From Paludibacter sp. (GTDB lineage Bacteria; Bacteroidota; Bacteroidia; Bacteroidales; Paludibacteraceae), in assembly GCA_030655595.1 (NCBI GenBank), contig JAUSNQ010000102.1, positions 1 to 40,448 on the forward strand: DNA of 40,448 bases, in the 5' to 3' direction. The notes beneath the pieces were generated by a model, which was not told the origin of the DNA, did not search any database, and saw nothing but the letters and a program-made list of their open reading frames with translations. Each line of letters opens with the position of its first letter. The stretch's first letter is position 1. Shown one piece after another: positions 26,593 to 34,344 of the stretch. The position numbers were made by a program, and so were the translations under genes.

Positions 26593-27090
26593 TATTAACC
26601 TGAGAATAACATACCCGCCCAACACCTGCACGGCCATTCCCAACAATCCCATGCGGAAATCTTGCACAGCTACAAAGAAACTTTGAACGATCAACCACTC
26701 AACTAAAGTTCCAACAATTTGATAGCTTAACACAACGAGCACCAAAATCGGAATACTGATTTTCTGGAAGTATTGGGCAGCATAAGCAGCTGCAATTGCG
26801 AGTAAAGTTGATTTAATAAGGATAACGGGTAAAAAAGCCAATACCGGCATACCAAAAATCAGATGATTGAGAACCGGAGAAAGGATTGCTGTCAACAATC
26901 CGGTTTTAAGTCCGTATTTGTAGGCGGCAATCAGTGTGAAAAAGTAAATGGGTAAAAGGGTTGGACCGCCATTAGGTACCACGTGAGCCACTTGTGGCAA
27001 AATCAGGTTACCGGCTACGAACAGCATCGCAAACACGTATGTTTTAACTGAGCTGAAACTGTAGGAGTAGAGTTTTGTGTTAGTCGACAT
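26560..27090 (-). CDS. ECF transporter S-component-like membrane protein
   Basis: 176 aa, very hydrophobic, about six membrane helices. The short soluble N-terminus is MSTNTKLYSYSFSSVKTYVFA. Conserved-looking segments are VVPNGGPTLLPIYFFTLIAAYKYGLKTGLLTAIL and NHLIFGMPVLAFLPVILIKS. Size, topology and the GGPTLLPIYFF loop fit substrate-binding S components of energy-coupling-factor transporters. No ECF ATPase or T subunit is in the window, so it would use a shared module. The C-terminus KNEERRAKS is made by the heptamer repeat and is probably not part of the ancestral protein. The substrate is unknown; a purine is possible because of the downstream phosphoribosyltransferase. Confidence 0.72.
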   Translation of the reverse strand: MSTNTKLYSYSFSSVKTYVFAMLFVAGNLILPQVAHVVPNGGPTLLPIYFFTLIAAYKYGLKTGLLTAILSPVLNHLIFGMPVLAFLPVILIKSTLLAIAAAYAAQYFQKISIPILVLVVLSYQIVGTLVEWLIVQSFFVAVQDFRMGLLGMAVQVLGGYVILRLISKNEERRAKS

Positions 27091-27114
27091 AGTTGTATGT
27101 TTTTAATTTGTAAG

Positions 27115-27122
27115 CAAAAGTA
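27115..27122 (-). promoter_or_regulatory. Bacteroidota -7 element for the S-component operon
   Basis: The minus strand reads TACTTTTG, an exact TAnnTTTG match, 24 nt before the ATG at 27090. It opens the S component, phosphoribosyltransferase, DUF362 unit. Confidence 0.55.
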
Positions 27123-27218
27123 GAAAAAAATCCAAAATATGCACTATTTCCAAAAAATAATTACTCAAACAAGGGCGTTGTGAGTACGAAATTGTTTGAT
27201 TTTAACCCGCTGAATCAT

Positions 27219-27235
27219 GTTTTAAATGTTAAAAC
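27219..27235. promoter_or_regulatory. Perfect dyad upstream of the polysaccharide locus
   Basis: GTTTTAA, 3 nt, TTAAAAC: a perfect 17-bp dyad about 165 nt upstream of the proposed transcription start. A second, weaker dyad (TATGCA-N7-TGCATA) is at 27270-27288. Both fit operator-like sites, but no regulator is identified. The remaining AT-rich sequence between 27123 and 27376 shows no gene. Confidence 0.35.
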
Positions 27236-27376
27236 TCACCGACTTGTCTGTTAAATATTGAGTCTCATATATGCATTTCAATTGCATAAATATCTGTAAA
27301 TTAAAAGCATATAAAAAATAGATTTTAATTAGTTAATTGATTGCTGTCTTGATGTGTGTGCGATTTCAGCAATATA

Positions 27377-27407
27377 TTGTAAACATTGTAAAAAAATCTT
27401 AACTTTG
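27377..27407 (+). promoter_or_regulatory. Bacteroidota promoter of the polysaccharide locus
   Basis: TTG at 27377-27379, 20 nt of spacing, then TAACTTTG at 27400-27407 (exact TAnnTTTG). The leader to the ATG at 27484 is about 70 nt and contains two tiny ATG frames of 4 and 5 codons that I do not regard as genes. Confidence 0.6.
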
Positions 27408-27483
27408 CACGGTTTTAAAAAAATAGTTATGGATATATCCTAAACTTACGTTTACTGGCTAACACCTTTATGTCTTGTTTGGT

Positions 27484-28872
27484 ATGAAAACCCGTGAAAA
27501 CGAATTGCTTTTTATTTCTGTTGTTTTAGATTTATTGGTACTGAATCTTTCGGTATTGTTATTTGCATTTTTATTTTTTCATTTCGATTTCGATAGCGAA
27601 ATGGATCTTTATTTATGTTTACTCATAACCAATTTTTCGTGGGTACTTGCCTATCTGTTCATCAGAAAAAGAGTTTTATATTTAAAAAAAGGATTTAAGT
27701 TCCGATTTTACAGAATGATTAAGCGGGGAGCTATTTTTCTTGCGTTGACCTTCATATTTTTCCTTCCTTTTGTATCCATTATCGGAAATCTCTGGTCCTT
27801 TCTGTTGGTGTCAGGTTTATTTTTTGTTTTCAGCAAACTGCTTTCCAATTATTTATATTACAGGATGGTGCGTTATTACCATTTGAAAAGCTCTCACGTA
27901 AGGAGGGCTTTGTTGATTGGCGACAACGAAACCATGCGCAAAGTAAAACGAATCATCAAGGTGAATCCGATTTTGAAATACATGTTTGTCGGCTTTTTAT
28001 CTGAAAACACGACTGCGAAAAATGTGTTGGGTGCCCCCGGCGATTTGAAAAAAGTTGTGGAGGAAAATAAGATTCAGGTTGTTTTTGTAACCGTAAAGAC
28101 TCCGGATGAAATCAATTCCTGCAATTACTACAAAACTGAATTACTGCACGCTTGTAACCAAATGGGCGTTAGATTGTATTATGTCCCTGAAAATGAGAGT
28201 GTTGATAACGGAAATTGGCAAACAGAAAAACTGAATGCGATTACGTTGATTAACCCACAACGTATCCCGATGGATCAAATTGAAAATCAAATTAAAAAAC
28301 GACTCTTCGATTTGGTGTTTTCAGGCTTGGTCATTGTTGGCTTACTTTCGTGGTTGTATCCAATTTTAGGTCTGTTGATCAAACTCAGTTCCAAAGGACC
28401 GGTTTTGTTTGTCCAAAAGCGTACCGGTATCAACAAAATAACCTTCAATTGTTATAAGTTCCGCAGTATGCGGCCGAATACCGATTCGGATGTGAAACAG
28501 GCCACTGAGGACGATCCGCGCATTACGTGGATAGGCAAAATTATCCGCCGAACCAATCTCGACGAATTACCCCAGTTTTTCAATGTGTTCAGAGGCGATA
28601 TGTCGGTGGTAGGCCCGCGACCTCACATGCTCAGTCATACCGATACCTACTCTTCCCTCATCAATGACTATTTGGTACGTCATTATGTAAAACCAGGGAT
28701 AACCGGTTGGGCACAGATTAACGGGTTCCGCGGCGAGACTGATGAATTGTGGAAAATGGAGAAGCGTGTGGAGTATGACAAATATTACATCAGAAACTGG
28801 ACGTTCGACTGGGATTTTGTGATTGTGTGGAAAACAATCTTCGATTTAAAAGCGTTTATGAATGCTAGATAA
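27484..28872 (+). CDS. Polyprenyl-phosphate sugar-phosphate transferase (WbaP/EpsE-like)
   Basis: Starts polysaccharide repeat synthesis by moving a sugar-1-phosphate from a UDP-sugar to undecaprenyl phosphate at the inner membrane. About 462 aa. Four or five N-terminal membrane helices are followed by a CoA-binding-like Rossmann domain (RRALLIGDNETMRKVKR). The C-terminal catalytic domain starts IKKRLFDLVFSGLVIVGLL, with KGPVLFVQKRTGINKITFNCYKFRSM, the catalytic LDELPQFFNVFRGDMSVVGPRP and VKPGITGWAQINGFRGE. A TTG at 27475 extends the frame by three codons, but the ATG at 27484 is the better start. Family members transfer glucose, galactose or QuiNAc-type sugars, not distinguishable here. First gene of the locus. 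Confidence 0.92.
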   Translation: MKTRENELLFISVVLDLLVLNLSVLLFAFLFFHFDFDSEMDLYLCLLITNFSWVLAYLFIRKRVLYLKKGFKFRFYRMIKRGAIFLALTFIFFLPFVSIIGNLWSFLLVSGLFFVFSKLLSNYLYYRMVRYYHLKSSHVRRALLIGDNETMRKVKRIIKVNPILKYMFVGFLSENTTAKNVLGAPGDLKKVVEENKIQVVFVTVKTPDEINSCNYYKTELLHACNQMGVRLYYVPENESVDNGNWQTEKLNAITLINPQRIPMDQIENQIKKRLFDLVFSGLVIVGLLSWLYPILGLLIKLSSKGPVLFVQKRTGINKITFNCYKFRSMRPNTDSDVKQATEDDPRITWIGKIIRRTNLDELPQFFNVFRGDMSVVGPRPHMLSHTDTYSSLINDYLVRHYVKPGITGWAQINGFRGETDELWKMEKRVEYDKYYIRNWTFDWDFVIVWKTIFDLKAFMNAR

Positions 28873-28938
28873 TAAAACCCGAACTTATACGTTATGCATG
28901 AATGAATTCATGTTTACTAAGGTTTAATAATAAAATTT

Positions 28939-29763
28939 ATGATCATTGTGAAGAAAATTGTACTTTTCTATTTGTTAGTTATTCTGTTTGCCGGCTGCAA
29001 TGCCTACGAGAAAATTGCTTACCTGCAACAAGCCGGCAGTCAAGCCCAGTTTACCGAAACCGACCGTAATCCCGTTCCTGAACCGATTCTCAAGGTGGGA
29101 GATGTGTTGTTGATTACAGTGAACACAAATAACCCCGAGGCAGCAATCGCATTTAATATGCCCTTGATTCCTTCAGGGGGCGAAGCTACTCGAAGTTATA
29201 CATTGGGCGGAGGAACAAACGTATCTTACGGTTTAAGTATGCAAAACTACCTGATAGATATGCAGGGTGAACTGATTTTTCCGGTGGTAGGAAAAATAAA
29301 AGCGGGTGGTATGACCAAAAACGAATTGGCTGAGCAAATCAAAAGCAGTATCTATCCGCAATACCTCACCGAAGAACCAATCATTTTGATCCGTTTTGTA
29401 AATTTCAAAGTGTCAGTCTTGGGAGAAGTTTTCAGAGCAGGAACGTTTCCGATTGACAACGAAAAAGTATCCATTTTTGAAGCTTTGGCGATGGCAGGCG
29501 ATATGACGATCTATGGCAATCGTGCAAGTGTATTGTTGATTCGTGAGAATAATGGAGAACGTGAAACGGTGAGATTAGATATCCGGGATAAAAATTTAGT
29601 GAATTCTCCGTATTTTTACTTGCAGCAGAATGATGTCCTTTATGTGGAACCGAACAGTTCCAGAGCACGTTCATCGGCTATTGGTACAGCAGAGTCTTTG
29701 TCGATTTCAATTGTGGGAACCTTGATTTCTCTCAGTTCATTGATTATTAATGTCTTGAGATAG
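28939..29763 (+). CDS. Wza-like polysaccharide export lipoprotein
   Basis: 274 aa. A lipoprotein signal with LFAGC places lipidated C20 at the outer membrane. The Poly_export domain (PILKVGDVLLITVNTNNPEAAIAFN, then DMQGELIFPVVGKIKAGGMTKNELAEQI) is followed by an SLBB domain (VSVLGEVFRAGTFPIDNEKVSIFEALAMAGDMTIYGN) and a C-terminal hydrophobic segment (SIVGTLISLSSLIINVL). It forms the outer-membrane exit for the polymer together with the Wzc-like kinase downstream. 66 nt separate it from the transferase gene. Confidence 0.92.
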   Translation: MIIVKKIVLFYLLVILFAGCNAYEKIAYLQQAGSQAQFTETDRNPVPEPILKVGDVLLITVNTNNPEAAIAFNMPLIPSGGEATRSYTLGGGTNVSYGLSMQNYLIDMQGELIFPVVGKIKAGGMTKNELAEQIKSSIYPQYLTEEPIILIRFVNFKVSVLGEVFRAGTFPIDNEKVSIFEALAMAGDMTIYGNRASVLLIRENNGERETVRLDIRDKNLVNSPYFYLQQNDVLYVEPNSSRARSSAIGTAESLSISIVGTLISLSSLIINVLR

Positions 29764-29818
29764 ACGAAATCAGTTATTGTTATTTTTTTAATCACCAAGC
29801 AAAATCTTTCAAATTATT

Positions 29819-32179
29819 ATGAATAAGAACATAAACGTTGACGATATAAAACAACTGACAGCAGCCCAGCCAATCGACTTGAGAGAGTTGTCGGAAAAAT
29901 ACTTAATATATTGGAAGTGGATACTCGCATCGGTCATCATCCTGTTGGTTGTAGGAATCGCCTATTACCGTTCGCAGCCTGACATATATCAGTTTAAATC
30001 GACCCTTCTAATTGCTGATAATTCATCTGGTCAGCTGAGCCAAATGTCCGTTATCAAGCAACTCGATGCTTTTGGCAAGTCAACTAGTTCTTCTAGTATT
30101 TACAATGAAAGACAGGTTATTCAATCGAAAGAGTTGATTAAAAAGGTGGTGAGCGAATTGAAACTGCACACGACCTATACAGTTGTATCTTATCTGAAGC
30201 CGATTGAATTGTACACCGACACTCCGTTGGAAGTGATAATGGACGAAGCGGATCTTAAGCGGATTGGCAATCCGCTTGAAATTACCGTGGATCAAATTTC
30301 AAACCGACAATACGTAGTTAGGGGACAATCCAAAATAGGATCAAAAACAAAGCGATTTAAATACAACCTCAGCCAATTACCTGCAACTATTGAAACACCT
30401 TTTGGCATCGTACAAATACTAATTAAGGACGCAAATGTTCAACTGGAATACAAAATACACATCAAGGTTAGCAATCCCATCCACATTGTTAAATACTATC
30501 AGGAAAGTGCTATTTCCACTGAAGTGCCGAAGGATGGTGACTTAGTCAATATTACATTACGTGAAAAAAATATTCCGAAAGGTATAGAATTTTTGGAAAG
30601 GCTCATTCATTTATACAATCAGGATGCCATCAACCAAATCAACAAATCAGCTAATTTCACTGCTATGTTTATTGATGCAAGACTTGATTTGCTTTCGGAG
30701 GAGTTGATGGGAGTAGAACAGAACCTCCAGACTTATAAACAAAGCAATAAACTCACCAATATTGAAACAGATGCCGAACTCTTCATGCAACGGAGCAGCT
30801 TGTATGACCAGCAACGCAATGAACACGAAATTCAGTTGCAATTGATTCAATACATCGAAGAGTTTCTGAAAGACCCAGTGAACAGATATGCCCTGATCCC
30901 GAATTTAGGTCTAACCGATGTGGGACTGATTGCTGTCATCTCTGAATATAACAAATTACTCATTTCCCGTGAAAGACTTGCCAGTGGGTCGTCCGATAGC
31001 AACCCAAGCTTAATTAGCATGGAACAACAGGTGAAATCGAGCCGACTTTCGATACAGAACAGCATCTCCACTTCCCGGAAAGGTATTCAGATTGGCCTTC
31101 GGGAATTGGATAACCAGCATGCTTTCCTTGCATCGCAGTTAAAAAAGATACCGCAGCAGGAGCGTGAATTCCTTGAAATCAAACGGCAGCAGGAAATAAA
31201 AGCTTCCTTGTATATGTTTTTATTAGAAAAAAGAGAAGAAGCGTCCTTGAGTATGGCAATTACCATTCCTAAGGCCCGCCTTTTAGATGCTGCTGATACG
31301 GCGGATAAAACGTCACCCAAATTACCCATGACCTTATTTACTTCGTTGTTTTTAGGGGTTTTCCTGCCGATTGGTTTTTTGTATCTGAAGTTCATGTTCA
31401 CCACTACCTTCTCAGATCGTAATGAAGTGGAAGCATTAACTAGAGTGCCTATCATTGCAGAACTGGCCCATCAAAAAGCGGGCGATGTCATCATCGATCA
31501 TGGTACCAATGCGAGTGCCAATGCTGAGTTGTTGAGGCTGTTGCGCAGCAAGTTGCAATTTATTATGAACCGCCCCAAGGATCGTTTGGTATTGGTGACA
31601 TCTACCGAATCGGGTGAAGGAAAAACATTTGTGAGTGTGAATTTGGCTGTTTCAATTTCGTTGACCGGTAAAAAAGTGTTGCTAATCGGGATGGATTTGC
31701 GTAAGCCGATGTTATCCACCCATTTCAATATAACACGACAAGAAGGTATATCATCATATCTTTCCGGTATGGAAGATGATTATAAAAAATTAATACACAC
31801 GACACCAGAGTTTCCAAATCTCGCTGTGATGCCCGGGGGTATTATTCCCCCTAATCCCAATGAGTTAATTTTGAGCGATCGATTCGATCAGATGATAGCT
31901 GAACTCAGGGAAATGTACGATTATATCATCATCGACTCGGCGCCGGTAGGAGCTGTTTCCGATACTTTCCTCATCAACCGTGTTTCTAACCTGACCCTTT
32001 ATGTTTGTCGTGCCAATTATTCTGATAAACGTAATCTGGAGTATTTAGACCGCATCAATCGGGAGAGTTCATTGAAGCAGATTTATCTGATTGTCAATGA
32101 TGTTGACATTGAAGCCAGCCGATACGGTGGAAAATATGCTTACGGTTATGGTTATGGTAAAAAGAAAAGTAAATCATAA
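29819..32179 (+). CDS. Wzc-like chain-length regulator and BY-type tyrosine kinase
   Basis: 786 aa. A Wzz-type N-terminus has a membrane helix (about 33-49, WILASVIILLVVGIAYY), then a long periplasmic coiled-coil part (about 60-500) and a second helix (LFTSLFLGVFLPIGFLYL). The cytoplasmic BY-kinase has Walker A ESGEGKTFVSVNLA (GEGKT at 599-603), Walker A' LLIGMDLRKPML (D626) and Walker B YIIIDSAPVG (D706). The tail GGKYAYGYGYGKKK is the Tyr cluster that is autophosphorylated. It sets chain length and opens the Wza channel. The kinase is fused to the Wzz domain, the proteobacteria/Bacteroidota form. Confidence 0.94.
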   Translation: MNKNINVDDIKQLTAAQPIDLRELSEKYLIYWKWILASVIILLVVGIAYYRSQPDIYQFKSTLLIADNSSGQLSQMSVIKQLDAFGKSTSSSSIYNERQVIQSKELIKKVVSELKLHTTYTVVSYLKPIELYTDTPLEVIMDEADLKRIGNPLEITVDQISNRQYVVRGQSKIGSKTKRFKYNLSQLPATIETPFGIVQILIKDANVQLEYKIHIKVSNPIHIVKYYQESAISTEVPKDGDLVNITLREKNIPKGIEFLERLIHLYNQDAINQINKSANFTAMFIDARLDLLSEELMGVEQNLQTYKQSNKLTNIETDAELFMQRSSLYDQQRNEHEIQLQLIQYIEEFLKDPVNRYALIPNLGLTDVGLIAVISEYNKLLISRERLASGSSDSNPSLISMEQQVKSSRLSIQNSISTSRKGIQIGLRELDNQHAFLASQLKKIPQQEREFLEIKRQQEIKASLYMFLLEKREEASLSMAITIPKARLLDAADTADKTSPKLPMTLFTSLFLGVFLPIGFLYLKFMFTTTFSDRNEVEALTRVPIIAELAHQKAGDVIIDHGTNASANAELLRLLRSKLQFIMNRPKDRLVLVTSTESGEGKTFVSVNLAVSISLTGKKVLLIGMDLRKPMLSTHFNITRQEGISSYLSGMEDDYKKLIHTTPEFPNLAVMPGGIIPPNPNELILSDRFDQMIAELREMYDYIIIDSAPVGAVSDTFLINRVSNLTLYVCRANYSDKRNLEYLDRINRESSLKQIYLIVNDVDIEASRYGGKYAYGYGYGKKKSKS

Positions 32180-32224
32180 AAGGCTAAAAGCTTCGTAAAA
32201 ATTGTTTTTAACCTGTTTACATCA

Positions 32225-33298
32225 ATGTCGGAAAATTTGAGAGATTTTTACAAGAATAAAAAAATACTGCTATTAGGTCACTCCACTTTTATGGGGTCTT
32301 GGCTTGCTATGATGTTACATAGCCTGCATGCCGAAGTCATTGGATGTTCCATCAAACCACCGGTTTTTCCTAATTTATACCATGAAGCAGATATTGAAGA
32401 GTTAATTACTTCCTACATCGGCGATGTGCGTGATTTTGAATTTATCAACACCATTATTCATAAACATCAACCAGAAATTGTCATTCATTTGTCAGCAGTC
32501 TCCGGCTTTTGCGACAGTATAGAGCCGAAAGAACTGTACAATTTAAATTTGTTGGGCGTCCTGAATGCCCTTGAAGTTTGTAAACAAGCCGAAAGTGTGC
32601 GGGTGTTCGTCAACCTGGTTCCGGATTATTCACGTGGCACCATTTTCAAGAGTTGCGATAAAAAGAATCAGGGGGAAATGGATTTGATTATGGGTAGTTT
32701 TCGGTCGACCGAATTTCTAACTACTGGTTATCGGAATGCCTATTTCGATGTCAGCGATTACCAGATACACCGCAAAGCGATTGTAAACATGAAAATATTA
32801 CCTCCATTGGGTGGTGGCGATTGGTCGAAAAACAATATTGTACAGGATTATGTGCGCTCTGTTTCAAAAAGCAAGAAAGAAATAGTTTCACATCCCGGAA
32901 ACATCCATACGATGATTCATGTGTTGGATGTTATTGATGGCAGTTTGATAGAAGTCCGTCGGCTGTTTATAGATCCGTTACACAACATTGCTGATTACAA
33001 ATTAATGCCGGATCAGGATTTTTTTCGTGATGAAACCTGGGTGACACAAACATTCTGTGAAATTTGGGGAGAGGGTACTACTTACAAGGTGCAACACAAT
33101 GACAAAATAACTTCTAAAGATACACGATTGTCCGAATCAAACACATCCTCCTTTCAGCATGTACAAGACTGGCAACCCCGCTGGGATGCTGAAAGTGCTT
33201 TGGGGATGACCATCGCATGGGAACAAGCAAGAGAACGGGGTGCGAATATGCAAAGGTTTAGTTTGGGGCAGATTGAGGGGTATTTGGGGGAGATGTGA
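32225..33298 (+). CDS. CDP-glucose 4,6-dehydratase-like SDR protein lacking catalytic residues
   Basis: 357 aa, collinear from end to end with RfbG-type CDP-glucose 4,6-dehydratases: FYKNKKILLLGHSTFMGSWLA, IGDVRDFEFINTIIHKHQPEIVIHLSA, YRNAYF, LGGGDWSKNNIV, MIHVLDVIDG, EIWGEG and DWQPRWDAESALGMTIAWE. The usual active-site pieces are changed. The GHTGFKG dinucleotide loop is GHSTFMG (T21 for Gly). The catalytic Thr of NVTSDKCY becomes V132 in NLVPDY. The YSSSK motif aligns with I155-M-G-S-F159, losing both Tyr and Lys. It should be unable to dehydrate a sugar. It may be a structural or regulatory pseudoenzyme, or do something new. It follows wzc by 45 nt. The alignment is from memory of the family. 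Confidence 0.75.
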   Translation: MSENLRDFYKNKKILLLGHSTFMGSWLAMMLHSLHAEVIGCSIKPPVFPNLYHEADIEELITSYIGDVRDFEFINTIIHKHQPEIVIHLSAVSGFCDSIEPKELYNLNLLGVLNALEVCKQAESVRVFVNLVPDYSRGTIFKSCDKKNQGEMDLIMGSFRSTEFLTTGYRNAYFDVSDYQIHRKAIVNMKILPPLGGGDWSKNNIVQDYVRSVSKSKKEIVSHPGNIHTMIHVLDVIDGSLIEVRRLFIDPLHNIADYKLMPDQDFFRDETWVTQTFCEIWGEGTTYKVQHNDKITSKDTRLSESNTSSFQHVQDWQPRWDAESALGMTIAWEQARERGANMQRFSLGQIEGYLGEM

Positions 33299-33300
33299 AC

Positions 33301-33441
33301 CATATAAGTCATATAAGTGACATATAAGTTTGGTGTATTATAGCCCTGATAGGGCGACATATCATCAGCCCCGGGTTTCAACCCGGGGGAAAAGGAGGAA
33401 ACCCTCCCCATATCAAGCCCCGTAGGGGCAAAATATTTTGC
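33301..33441. repeat. REP-like multi-hairpin cassette between two blocks of the locus
   Basis: Three copies of CATATAAGT (33301, 33310, 33321) are followed by hairpins GCCCTGATAGGGC (33343-33355), CCCCGGGTTTCAACCCGGGG (33369-33388), GGAGG/CCTCC (33394-33407) and GCCCCGTAGGGGC (33417-33429). The palindrome GCAAAATATTTTGC ends it (33428-33441). GCCCTGA-type and GCCCCGTAGGGGC units are familiar from intergenic repeats of Bacteroidota. It has no open frame and is far more GC-rich than its surroundings. It may slow or end transcription ahead of the antiterminator gene. Confidence 0.7.
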
Positions 33442-33510
33442 AGAAAAATAATAGTATTATTCGGATATAATCCCGATATTTACAGACAGAATAACCAGGA
33501 TGACGAACAG

Positions 33511-34023
33511 ATGTCAACGAGCCCAATAATTAAGGATTTAGGTGAACAAAAGCTAGCCTGGTATGTTATTTACACGGCTCCCAAGGCAGAAAAGCAAGTG
33601 CAAAAACGGTTGCAGGATGCAGGCGAAGAAGTTTTTTTGCCGATTCACCTAGCTCCCCGAAAATGGTCGGACCGGGTAAAGATGGTGGAGGTGCCGCTGT
33701 TTCCTTCATACTTGTTTGTCCATACAGCACAGGCAAGATTATATGACCTGATACGCATACCGGGTATAGCACGTGTTATATATTTCGAAGGACAACCAGC
33801 CGAGGTAGGTGCTCAGGAAATCAAGGCCATTCAGGAGTTTTTGGCTTATGCCAATGGCAGGGCTTGTCGAATTGAGTTGGATGATGAAGTGCGGGTAGCA
33901 GTCGGACCGCTTAAAAATACAAGCGGCAAAGTGATTCAAATAGGAAAGAAATATGCGGTATTACTGCTCGACACATTAGGCTTGCAGGTGCAGGTTGCAT
34001 TAGATACCGTTTTGAAAAAATAA
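33511..34023 (+). CDS. upxY: UpxY/RfaH-like transcription antiterminator
   Basis: 170-aa NusG paralogue. The NGN domain starts at about residue 16 (AWYVIYTAPKAEKQVQKRLQDAG) and continues LPIHLAPRKWSDRVKMVEVPLFPSYLFVH and LIRIPGIARVIYFEGQPAEV. A C-terminal KOW-type part (VRVAVGPLKNTSGKVIQIGKKYAVLLLDTLGLQVQV) follows. In Bacteroides, UpxY proteins let RNA polymerase read through terminators in the leader of their own capsule locus. Here the gene lies inside the locus rather than first, after the REP-like cassette and just before a terminator-like hairpin and the wecC block, which it probably controls (inference). Confidence 0.9.
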   Translation: MSTSPIIKDLGEQKLAWYVIYTAPKAEKQVQKRLQDAGEEVFLPIHLAPRKWSDRVKMVEVPLFPSYLFVHTAQARLYDLIRIPGIARVIYFEGQPAEVGAQEIKAIQEFLAYANGRACRIELDDEVRVAVGPLKNTSGKVIQIGKKYAVLLLDTLGLQVQVALDTVLKK

Positions 34024-34026
34024 GCG

Positions 34027-34047
34027 CTCTCCTTGATAAGAGGAGAG
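34027..34047 (+). terminator. Terminator-like hairpin after upxY
   Basis: CTCTCCT (34027-34033) pairs with AGGAGAG (34041-34047) around a 7-nt loop, followed by TTGTTGTGTTTG. It starts 4 nt after the upxY stop. It could end upxY transcripts or be a site overcome by the UpxY protein. Confidence 0.55.
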
Positions 34048-34123
34048 TTGTTGTGTTTGAGATGTTTGGTTAGTTCGTACTGGGACTGATGGGGCTTTGC
34101 CTTAAATTTTCCGGAAATCCGAA

Positions 34124-34288
34124 ATGCATAGCCAACAGCATTTTGAATATAATAAATACTTTGTTGTATTAGGAAACTATGAAAAGGATATTGTATTTAA
34201 GAAGCATTTCTCTAGTTTAATAGAGATTGTAAATCATGGTTCTGAAAAATGTAATATTCCTGCGTATTGTATAAAAATATCCCAGTAA
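34124..34288 (+). CDS. Possible small protein (54 aa), unrecognised
   Basis: An open frame, ATG at 34124 to TAA at 34288, in the 321-nt gap between upxY and wecC. The protein is MHSQQHFEYNKYFVVLG at the start and ends NIPAYCIKISQ. It has balanced composition, with aromatic and charged residues spread as in a folded protein, but no motif I know. There is no clear promoter or Shine-Dalgarno signal. It could be a real small gene, a fragment of a lost one, or chance. It is not the UpxZ antagonist, which is longer. Confidence 0.3.
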   Translation: MHSQQHFEYNKYFVVLGNYEKDIVFKKHFSSLIEIVNHGSEKCNIPAYCIKISQ

Positions 34289-34344
34289 AAGACGGGATTA
34301 TGATTGTTTGATTGAGTTTAAATTTTATTTAAAAAGTGAAACGT

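Noticed and set aside
27429..27486. Leader peptide ahead of the polysaccharide locus
   Set aside because: The two ATG frames have only 4 and 5 codons and no attenuator-like hairpin lies next to them.
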